Shown: positions 28,301-40,300 of the stretch, one piece after another | How the letters are laid out: every line of letters begins with the position of its first letter | Numbering within the stretch: the stretch's first letter is position 1 | Origin: Conchocele bisecta | Lineage: Eukaryota; Mollusca; Bivalvia; Lucinida; Thyasiridae | Assembly (NCBI GenBank): GCA_029237695.1 | Contig: CM055272.1 | Coordinates: forward strand, 32,684,791 to 32,748,790 | Reading direction: 5' to 3' | Length of the DNA stretch: 64,000 nucleotides | Made by a program: the position numbers and the translations under genes | Notes under the pieces: generated by a model | Database searches by the model: none | Told to the model about the DNA's origin: nothing | What the model saw: the letters and a program-made list of their open reading frames with translations, nothing else

Positions 28301-31300
28301 AAAATGCGATTTAACACCAATTAACACGCGCCGTAATTAAAAATAACTCGTTAGTGGGTATTAAAACAAATGGCTCATATAAGGCATGACAGAAAATGAA
28401 AAGTAGTAGTACAGTGTAACCTGCTGCGTGGGCATGTACCTTTAAGAGATGGGGTTAAATTGCTACCATCGAGAGTGGTATGGAGCGGGGTAGCAATTTT
28501 GCTTCTATGTGAAAATATGCATTGATTTTCAAATTGAGTAGTGAAAATAATGTAATCAAGTGGAAAAATTACTTTTAATAGTTAATCTGAAAAAAAAACA
28601 ACAAAGTCTGCAGCTCAAATAAGTGAATTTTTAAATTTGTTTTATTTTTTATCATTTGTTCCCTATTTAATAAAGATGAAAATCAATAATACATTTGTAA
28701 AAGTAAAATAAGCATTGAATTTGAAATATGGGGGTAACAAAACTCTTTAGACACAATACTTATCTGGAGCTGAGTATCAAGGAACAGAATAGCAACAATA
28801 CAGCCATTGTTTTATCAGTAGCCGATTTCACCAACATTGCAAAGTATACTTTACTAGCAAAGTATACTTTGAGGGAGTAATCATTTATTTTTCCTGAAAT
28901 GCATTATTTCATATAGAACTAACAAATGCATATATTTCGTGATTAAAAGTATGCAGAATTATTATACTGAATGTATTACATTATCACAGTCCAAATGGCT
29001 GTGATAATGTAATAAATTCAGTATAATAAAAATTAATAAATGTATCCTAAAATTGAAAATTTCTCCCTCAAAGTATACTTTGCTACTAAAGTATACGTTG
29101 CAATGTTGATGAAATCGGCTACAGGTTAAGAAATTTGAGAAGAAATTCCTACAGTTTCCAAACCAAACATGGTACCTAAACTGAATATTCCAAGACACTA
29201 GCCTGGTATTCTATTAATTTATCAGGCAACTTGACTCCAGCAGCTTATCTGCACATGCTTGAATAGATCATACATTAATTGGAATATTGTTTACAATTGG
29301 CCGTAAATAATCCATCCCAGGATAGCAAATCACGATTTTCGAACAATAGCACAAGCAGATCTTGGCACATGCTAATAAAATTTTCTAAGCGCATTCTCCA
29401 ACTCGAAATCAGACAGTTTGATTGGACGCGACTGAGCTCAGCTCAGTCGTGGCCAATCAAACTTCCTGATTTTGATCACGAGAATGGAGTACAGCCCAGG
29501 AAACCAGGACAAAGACAGCAGAACAATGGGCCCCAGGACCAACCTACCGGTTCTATCATTGAGCCCCTCCTGCATCAACTGTAGCCGGAGGGCGATGGAC
29601 ATGGCCTGGATGTGACCATCTCTCGCACAATGGCCACATAATCCAGCATAAAGACAGGGCCCAGGACCAACCTACCAGTTCTATCATTGAGCTCCTGCAC
29701 CAACTGTAGCCGGAGGGCAATGGACATGGCCTGGATGTGACCATCTCTCGTACAATGGCCACATAATCCAGCATAAAGACAGGGCCCAGGACCAACCTAC
29801 CATACCAGTTCTATCATTGAGTCTCCTGCACCAACTGTAGCCGGAGGGCGATGGACATGGCCTGGATGTGACCATCTCTCGTACAATGGCCACATAATCC
29901 AGCATAAAGACAGGGCCCAGGACCAACCTACCAGTTCTATCACCGAGTCTCCTGCACCAACTGAACACAAGAGGGCGATGGACATGGCCTTGATGTGACC
30001 ATCTCTCGTACAACGGCCACATAATCCAGCATAAAAACAGGACCCAGGACCAACCTACCAGTTCAATCATTGAGTCTCCTGCACCAACTGAACACAAGAG
30101 GGCGATGGACATGGCCTTGATGTGACCATCTCTCGTACAATGGCCACATAATCCAGCATAAAGACAGGGCCCAGGACCAACCTACCAGTTCTATCATTGA
30201 GTCTCCTGCACCAACTGTAGCCGGAGGGCGATGGACATGGCCTGGATGTGACCATCTCTCGTACAATGGCCACATAATCCAGCATAAAGACAGGGCACAG
30301 GACCAACCCTACCAGTTCTATCATCGAGTCTCCTGCACCAACTGAACGCAAGAGGGCGATGGACATGGCCTGGATGTGACCATCTCTCGTAAAATGGCCA
30401 CATAATCCAGCATAAAGACAGGGCCCAGGACCAACCTACCAGTTCTATCATCGAGTCTCCTGCACCAACTGTAGCCGGAGGGCAATGGACATGGCCTGGA
30501 TGTGACCATCTCTCGTACAATGGCCACATAATCCAGCATAAAGACAGGGCACAGGACCAACCTACCAGTTCTATCATTGAGTCTCCTGCACCAACTGTAG
30601 CCGGAGGGCGATGGACATGGCCTGGATGTGACCATCTCTCGCACAATGGCCACATAATCCAGCATAAAGACAGGGCCCAGGACCAACCTACCAGTTCTAT
30701 CATTGAGTCTCCTGCACCAACTGTAGCCGGAGGGCGATGGACATGGCCTGGATGTGACCATCTCTCGTACAATGGCCACATAATCCAGCATAAAGACAGG
30801 GCCCAGGACCAACCCTACCAGTTCTATCACCGAGTCTCCTGCACCAACTGAACACAAGAGGGCGATGGACATGGCCTGGATGTGACCATCTCTCGTACAA
30901 TGGCCACATAATCCAGCATAAAGACAGGGCCCAGGACCAACCTACCAGTTCTATCATTGAGTCTCCTGCACCAACTGTAGCCGGAGGGCGATGGACATGG
31001 CCTGGATGTGACCATCTCTCGTACAATGGCCACATAATCCAGCATAAAGACAGGGCCCAGGACCAACCCTACCAGTTCTATCACCGAGTCTCCTGCACCA
31101 ACTGAACACAAGAGGGCGATGGACATGGCCTGGATGTGACCATCTCTCGTACAATGGCCACATAATCCAGCATAAAGACAGGGCCCAGGACCAACCTACC
31201 AGTTCGATCATTGAGCTCCTCCTGCACCAATTGTAGCTGGAAGGCGATGGACATGGCCTGGATGTGACCATCTCTTGTATAATGGCCACATAATCTAGCA

Positions 31301-34300
31301 TAAAGACAGGGCCCAGGACCACCCTACCAGTTCTATCATTGAGTCTCCTGCACCAACTGTAGCCGGAGGGCGATGTACATGGGCTTGATGTGACCATCTC
31401 TCGTACAATGGCCACATAATCCAGCATAAAGACAGGCCCCCAGGACCAACCTACCAGTTCTATAGAGACAGACATTGGGACGAACCTACCAGTTCGATCA
31501 TAGAGCCCCTCCTGCATCAATTGTAGCCGGAGTGCGATGGACATGGCCTTGATATGACCATCTTTCTAGCATGTTCTCCAAATTCGTATCCCAAATCCAG
31601 CAGTTTAATTGGCTGCCACTGAGCTCAGCTCACTGAGCTCAGCCTATCAGACTTTTTGACTTTGAGGAGGACGAACCTACCAGTTCGATCATTGAGCCCC
31701 TCCTGCACCAACTGTAGCCGAAGGGCGATGGACATGGCCTTGATGTGGACCTTCTCGGCCAGCACCTCATAGGCCGTCTTGCGCACAGTGTCCTTGACAT
31801 CGCGCGTCCGCCCGATGATGCTCACAAGGGTCTTTGTGGACGGTGCGATGGATGAGAGGACCGCCCGCCGCACGTCGGGGTTCGGGTCGCAGTTCAGCAG
31901 GAACAGGTACGCTGTAAATTGGTTGATTGGGGGTTTACGTATGCTTAGCAGATACACTAAAGTCTGTTCCACGTTTTGCTGCCGACAAACTTTTGGCTAT
32001 TAAACACATTAAATATAAAAAATAATTTAAAAGTATTAAAGTACTTTTCTATCAATAACAAAAAGTCACCCTCCCCAAAAAAAATTAATTGATGAAATTC
32101 CATCAAATATTGATTTTATTGCAATGGGAATTTAACATGGGGGCTAAAACTATTTTTTTTTTTTAATATTTGTTTTTTTATTTGTGGACCGATTTTCAAA
32201 ATGTAACTTGTTTTCTTAGTTACATCATTTTCAAGCTATCTCGCCAGGTTTCGGAGTCAATTTCCATAAATTTTAAACGAAAAGTTGGAACAGACAGTAG
32301 AACCTCTCTAAACCGGACACATGGGCAGTATGTATCCATAATTTTATGGGGTTCGTTGTCATATACCTCTGATGGTAATGCCTGTTCACGTTCCGAAAGC
32401 GCACCTGCATGCATTGAGATATTCATATGTCTGATTTACAGTGGAACCTCTCTAAACCGGACACCCTGGGGACCTCCCAGGGTGTCCGGTTCAGAGAAGT
32501 TCCACTGTAACATATTTGTATACAATGACTGATAATAACTAGATTGGTCAGTAAGCGAGGCTTACGGTATACCCCCCGCGTGGGCCCAGGTACCCCTAAA
32601 ATATGTAAAAAATTCCAAGTGTGTGGGCTTGTGACCTTGACTCTGGGATTGTGAGTGTGTGAGGAAATAGAAGTAAGTTATAACTGATTTCTCTGATGTT
32701 AAGTTTTGTAAAGAGACTACCGTATAACCTCGAATTAATGCCCCCAGAGGCGTTACATTTTACAAAAGGGTGGGGGTGGGGGGGGGGGGGGGGGGTTTAT
32801 TAGCCAGTAAAAAAAAAAAAAATTACCAAGGACCGCTAATTTCAAACACAAATAAGGATTTAAGGATTATTTGTGTTTTATTTGTGATTATTTGTATTTT
32901 TTATTTTTTATTTGTGTTTTATTTGTGATTACATGTATTTGTATTATTTTTTTTTTATGGGGGGGGGGGGTGTTAATTCGAGGTTATACGGTAGGGGGTT
33001 CAGTTGCGTCAGTTTTACGTGAAATTATCAATAATTTAGCGGTTATTCGCTTCTTTTTAAACTGTAAAAACGTTATCAATTAAAAACCTTTTTTTAAATA
33101 ATTTTTAACCAGAATTATATTTAATCATTATTTATTTGATTTATATAAAAAATATTATAATTACTTTCTATAAAATGACTTAAATCGCTGAAACAATTAC
33201 ACCATGTTCGCGCCCAATATTCGATGAAGTCTAAACGCGGCACGCGAATTTAGCCGATTTGGATTGGATTGGATGTGGTTTAATCGATTTTCCGCAAGCC
33301 GTTTCCGGCTGGAGATATTTTTTTGACCAATCAACATGAAGATAACATAATGCTGAACATTTTGGTATGTGAACCTCCAAACATTGAAGAGTTTGTCTGT
33401 TGACAATCCATACCGAATGGAAAAAATGTGGGTTTTTTTTACGGTAAAATGAATGTTATTCTTCAATGTTCAATCATAAATGGAATTATTGACATGTTTT
33501 CCATATAAATAACTAAAGGGCATGACACTAACCCATCACATCTTATGCGGAAACCAGCATTCCCAACCCAATCGCAGACGTCGAAACTTCGGCCGTTCGG
33601 GAAAATTACCCCACCCACATTTACTCAATAACGTCGCTTCGATTTTATCATACACTGTGATACACCACTGTTTGTCAATACTTAATCACATGTGTTTTTA
33701 CACTGTATTTTGTCTTTAATTTCAAGTTTAATGTATTGACTATTGTCCTTATTAATTACATGTATTTGTATTAGTAAATACAAGTAAAATAGTGGGTGGG
33801 GTATATTATTATTTACATCAAATAATGATCTGGCACTGTGATCGACATAAAAATGGAGGGTGTTTCACTACTAGTACTGAAAATATAATTTCATATATCG
33901 TAGACTAAGTTACTAATTTTATAACTGCATACCCCCCCCCCCATTTGAAAATTTGGAGAGTCTCGACTAATGTACAATGTTAATAGGATTGAACACATTC
34001 CAAACATGCACTAAAATATTTCTACTTCTTAGAAACAGCTGCGTAATTTGGATTTCAAAAAGTTTAGATGACGTGACGTTTGAAGTCATACAACGTGACG
34101 TCACAACGCGGGAAACATGTCACTGTGTGTGTATTCATACGCACAGCACGATTCTTTTGCTTACACTCTCCAAAAATATGCATATATATCCGCCGTGAAG
34201 TTTAATAAATAGGATATTCCATTGTACATGTTTAAATAGCGGAAATAATACAGTCCGTCGGCTTCCATGCAAGCAACTCATTCGCTACGCTCACTCTTTG

Positions 34301-37300
34301 CTTACGTGGAAGCCGACGCACACTCATATATTATTTCCCGCTATCCAAAATGTCCGATGGAATATCCTCTGTCGTTTACAGGAAATATTTTTTTGAAGAT
34401 CTATTTCATGAAAAATCGCAGTTGTCTTGAGGTAGAAAATTACACGGCTGTTATCATACATGTATGTGCATTTGCTTACATATTTGTTACTATGTTAATG
34501 GTATACATTATTTGTTACAGAATGAATATAATACTACATGTAGTTTAATGTAACTAATATTTCAATTATGTTGCGACATAATTATGTCAGGCCCGTAGCG
34601 GTGGAAAAAATAATGCCATGGCGGACGATTGATGGGTGGGGGGTTGTTCACACATATTAATAAAAATCAATCTAAACCATCAAAATGTTTTTTTCCTGCG
34701 TTCTAGAGCCAAAATAGTGCCGCAGGGTGGTGTCTACGGCCATGCATGTTCCCATTGCTCAAAATGTAAGAAAAAAAATACAAAACCGCTGAGAATTTAA
34801 ACTGTGTTTTTTTTTCTATATGACCTTATCTGTTTCTGGGACGTTAAACCCGTTCACTTTCAATGTTTTGCCATGGTACCAAATAAAGTGGTTACCATGG
34901 CAGCAGTATGTTGGTTACAGAATGATTGTAACATTAATTTGATGTAATGTGTGTATTTTATGTCGCCTAACATTATTTAATTACTCAAAATGTCAAGTTG
35001 TGTATGAAACCACATTTTTTTCAAAGTCGTTGCCATGGTAACCGATTGATTACTACATGTTACTACATGGTTACTACAGAAATTAGGTTAAGTTACAGAA
35101 TGACTGTAACATTAATTTCATGTAACATATGTTTTTAATGTTGTCATAGAAATATTTACATTGCTCAAAATGTAAAATCATATTCCTAATTACATTAGTT
35201 TTTTTAAAACCTTTGCCATGGTAACCAATTAACTCAGATTACTATGGTTATAGTAGATTTGTTACTGAATTAATATTAATTAACTGTTTATATGTCGCTG
35301 TCCTTTTTTTTTATTAAAATGTTAAAATTATGTGCAGAAACACATTTTTTTCAAAACCGTTGCCATGGTAACCAATTTCGGCAAAAATAAAGCATTTACA
35401 TGGTATTTTTTACCATTTAAATTGTAGAAATTACAAGAAAATATGGGTATATATTGATTTATGTGACATGGTAATGAAATGTATTGCAAATAAGATAAAT
35501 ATTCAAAATAATCACATTTTTGTGGCAAAACATGTCTTTTCGTCATATTTTACCACCCAAAATCAGTTATTTTCCATAAAACATAAAGATCCTTTTGGAA
35601 CATATGTGTATAAAATTGTATTTTATTAAAAAAAATCTTGGTTTTATGCACTTATCTCCATTAGTTTTCAAGTTATTTTAATAATATTAACATAAAAGCA
35701 GTTATTTTAGCTGATATCGGTGCCGTCGGTTGCCATTCAAATACATGGAGGAAATGAACACAATATGTTGCAAAATTCTGATTTACAAACCTTAATAACT
35801 TTTGAACCCCTTATCCGATTTTCAAAATCTATAGCTCATTGTAAAGTTCTCGCCATGCCCTACATGGATGTACCAAATGTATATTTCAACTAGAAAAAAA
35901 ATACCTAAACCCCCTATATATGGTATGTATGTGACGTTGACCTCGAGATCAGCGGGGATTTGTCACAGCATATGAAATATTAAGAATTTTCAATGAAAGA
36001 AATAGAAGTTATAACATATTTCTCTGATGTTAAGTTTTGTAAAGAGACTAAGTATGTGACCTTGACCTTGGGATCAGCGGGGGTTGGACAGTCGTAGATT
36101 TGTCACAGCATGATAGTACAACCTTAGAGGAATGCACAAGTGAAATAATAAGAATTTTCAATGAAGGAAATAGAAGTTATAACTTATTTCTCTCTGATGG
36201 TTAAGTTTTTGTAAATAGTCTAAGTATTTATGAACCTTGGACCTTGGATCAGCGGGGGTTGGACGGTCATAGGATTTTGGCACAGCCATGGTAGTAGAGC
36301 CTTACAGGAATGCATGTGTGAAATATTAACTAGCATTTTAGATGAAGGAAATAGAAGTTAGAACAATATTTCTCTGATGTTAAGTTTTGTAAAGAGACTA
36401 AGTATTTGACCTTGATCTTGGTATCGGCGGGGGTTGGATGGTCGTGGATTTGGCACAGCATGGTAGTAGAGCCTTACAGGAATGCATGTGTGAAATATTA
36501 AGCATTTTAGATGAAGGAAATAGAAGTTATAACAATATTTCTCTGATGTTAAGTTTTGTAAAGAGACTAAGTATTTGACCTTGACCTTGGGATCTGCGGG
36601 GGTTGGACGGTCGTGGATTTGGCACAGCATGGTAGTAGAGCCTTACAGGAATGCATGTGTGAAATATTAAGAATTTTAGATGAAGGAAATAGAAGTTATA
36701 ACAATATTTCTCTGATGTTAAGTTTACGGACGCACGGACACACGGACGGACGGACAACCTGACTCCAGTATACCCCCCCACAACTCGTTGTGGGGGGTAT
36801 AAATAAAGTTGATTTAACCAGGTGAGCTGATTATCATGAAATAATGTATAAGTGATTGGGTATGCTAAACAACTGATGAGCATAGAGAACCGAGCTTGCT
36901 TAGCAGTAGGACCAAATCACGAAGGCAGTATTTCAAGGTAATCAGCTCACTTGGTTAACCCTTAGACCGCTACTCACAACAATTGTCGTCTGCTGTTGCT
37001 TTTATATCTTGCCATATTTCTCAATAAAAACATGGTTTGACAGCACTTTAGAATCATTTCCAATGGAAATGATTCTGAAGTGCTGTCAAACCATGTTGTA
37101 AATTATTCTAAAGTGCTGTAAAAGCATGTTTTTGATGATAAGAATGGAAAATAAACAGCAGACGACAAACAAATTAAGATAATGGTCTAAGGGTTAAATA
37201 AGCATTTTCTTACATTTCACACATGGTACTAACAAATAATTAATTTCTGGAGGCAGGCCATAGGGAAGGCGACTGTCTCGCGAACCAGAAGGCTCGTCTA

Positions 37301-40300
37301 GAGAACATCATTTCATTGGTCGAAGGAAACACGTCATCGCGACTTAACTGGCGCCATTTCTCCAGATATATGGTAACATGAGAGTGGTGTAATCTACTGA
37401 TGCTCTACAGAAATTGAGTGGTGTAATTCAGTTATATATATGTAAACTACTGGCTGAAATGCAAGAAATATTGTTTATTTAACCAGGTGAACTGATTATC
37501 ATGAAATAATGCACAAGTGATTGGGTCATTACACTCAATAAACGAGCGGTAGGACCAAATCACGAGGGCATTATTTCAAGATAATCACGTTACCTTGTTA
37601 AATAAACATTTTCTCACGTTTCACACATGATTCTTCATAAAAACAAAGCAAATCAAGTGTAAAATATGGCCAAGAGATATGAAAATCAATTTCTGGAGGC
37701 GCGCCGTAGTGACGGCCACTGTCTCGCGATTCAGAGGGTGTGTCCGAGAACATAATTTGATTGGTCGAAGGAAACATGTCATTGTGACGTTATCGACGTA
37801 AGAAATTGTATTCTGCAGTGACTAAGACAAATGATCAGAAAAACCAAACCAAGCGTGTTTGCTTTTTTTTCAGCTCAAATAAGCGAATTTTCAATTTTAT
37901 TAGAGCTGGTTTACTCCTCAGTTTGAAAATCAATGAAATTTTGGTACACCAATATCGGAGCTGTGTATACGGTCAGAGCTCGAGTTAAGATGCGTAATTT
38001 GATCAACTTTGGGGTGAATTTTGTTATTTCTTCACCAAAAAATGGCAAGTTCATTGAGACGATTCTAAAGAACTCCCAACTTGCCATTGTTGGTGAAGAA
38101 CTAAGAAAAATACCTCAAATATTTTGTCAAATTATGCATCTTAACTAGGAGCTGTGTGTACAAGTGCGTACCTTTGATAACGGGGCAGTTCTCATCACTG
38201 GGATCCTGTAGTCGGGCCATCGCCATGACGGCATGGAACCGGACCACCGGACACTTGTCCTTCAGCCGCTCCAGCATACACTCATACAACCTGCAACAGA
38301 GCGAGACATTCGCTAAATATGAGACACGCCATGTGATTTTGTACCCAAGAACATGTGCGATATCTCCTGAAAAATATGTGGGTGATACAGAGGGAAAGTA
38401 GATCATGGAATCTATGTACCCTTCGACATACTCCATATCATGTTTGGGGTACAAATATTACCTGAATAACAGGAAAACTTGATTGTAGGACAAATCCTCC
38501 GGCTAATATATATTTGTATTAGAAAACTGTAGCTTTTGTCTGAAAATATAGTCAGTCGACAAAGTTTTCCTGGAAAAATTATAATTTTTACAATCATTTT
38601 TCATGAGCAATAAGTAAAGAAATTAACATGTCATATTTATTTCATCTGCATAACGTTTGCACTGCTGATTCTCGACGGGCCCTAATTAGATTAATTTATA
38701 CTAACAGTATGAACAGTATGGGTGGGTGGGTGGGGGGGGGGGGGAGGGTTGTGCAGGCAGCATATATTTTGTATACCGGACAACTCTGCACCCCTCGATA
38801 ATATATAATGCAGTTTACAAATATTACCTCAATAACAGTATTACCTGTCGTAAAGGTCGTCGTCAATCTGTGCATCCTCCCCGAGATTGGTGAGCAGCTT
38901 GTTGATGAGTTGGCAACATCGGAACCTCACACCGCGGTCCTTTGCACTGTGCGACTGTGACAGAGAATTCCAGGCTGTTTTTGGATATCAAGTCATATCA
39001 GGCAAAGTGTTTTGGCTACTAATATTTCAGAAATTGATATTTTGGCTACTAAGAATTTCAGAAATTATCTGAAAAAGTACTATAGTCTGTTTCACGAAAG
39101 CTGCCCAAATTTTGCGGCCATATAAACGATTCAAAAACAATATTTTTTCGATAGTATTAAATTAAAGGCCTTTTTATTTCGTGAAATTTGGTCAAATATT
39201 GATTTTATTGCGAATTTTTTTTCCCCCATGTTAAATCCCCAGACATCTTCACAGAGTGACTATGGGGATTTAACATGGGGAATTTTTTTTGAATTTTAGA
39301 AATACTGGACCGATTTTTAAAATTTAACTTTTGTTTTCTTAGATCATATCCAAGCTATCTAGTCAGGTTTAGGAGTCAATTTCCAATTTTTTTTAGTTTT
39401 TTTGACTCCTCCCACACTTTCTTACAACTTTTTCCCCCATGTTAAATTCCCAGACAAATCAATTTTTCGTAATAAAATCAATATTTGACCGAATTTCACG
39501 AAATAAAAAGAAGGCTCATTCTTAAATTTTCCTTTAATTTAATATTATCGAAAATAATATTGTTTTTGAATTGTCTATATAGCCGTAAAATTTGGGCAGC
39601 TTTCGTGAAACAGACTATAGGTTTTTATAAATATTGGAGCAATGTAAAATTATAATAGCATTGTCTTTTTTCATGTTATCAGTTCATTTTGGTTACTAAC
39701 CCGTAGACCACTATCTTATTTTTTTTGTCGTCTGCTGTTTATCTTTTATTTTCCATTTTTATCATCAAAAACATGCTTTGACAGCACTTTAGAATAATTT
39801 ACAACATGCTTTGACAGCACTTGAGAATCATTTCCATTGGAAATGATTCTGAAGTGCTGTAAAAGCATGTTTTTATTGAGAAATAAGGCAAGATATAAAA
39901 GCAACAGCAGATGACAATTGTTGCGAGTAGCGGTCGAAGGGCTAATTTCAAAATCCTAGCTCCAGCCTAGTGGATACGAGCCTACTGTCTGTTCCACGTT
40001 TTGCTGCCGACAAACTTTTGGCCATTAAGCACATTAAATCTAACTAGAAATGTGGCCTGTCGGCAGACGAATACCCCCACTGGCAGCCAAAGAAAACGAG
40101 GCATTTTTGATTATAAGCCATTTAGCCGAGCGTTAAGGTTTCAAACGCATCAAGTCTGTGACCTTGACCCTGGGCATAGTGTGATAATCCATGCATCGGT
40201 GTAGAAGATATAGAGCGGAAGGGAATTTCAATAGGTTTGACCTTCAACTGTGACCTTGACCTTGGACGTAGGTGCGTGGTTATTGATCGTGACACACCTT

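Larger units (their letters stand above)
34730..35380. repeat. Diverged ~150-225 bp tandem repeat carrying GTTGCCATGGTAAC
   Basis: Four units are recognised by (T)TnCTCAAAATGT(A/C)A at 34756, 34982, 35161 and 35312. Each is followed by an ACATTTTTTTCAAA-like stretch and a TTGCCATGGTAACC box. A TACAGAATGA-TGTAACATTAAT segment is shared by units 1-3. Confidence 0.65.

Noticed and set aside
29556..31544. Overlapping open frames of 80-196 codons on the minus strand
   Set aside because: They are repeated readings of the 127-bp satellite in several frames; the peptide repeats (MWPLYERWSHPGHVH and others) result from the period not being a multiple of three.
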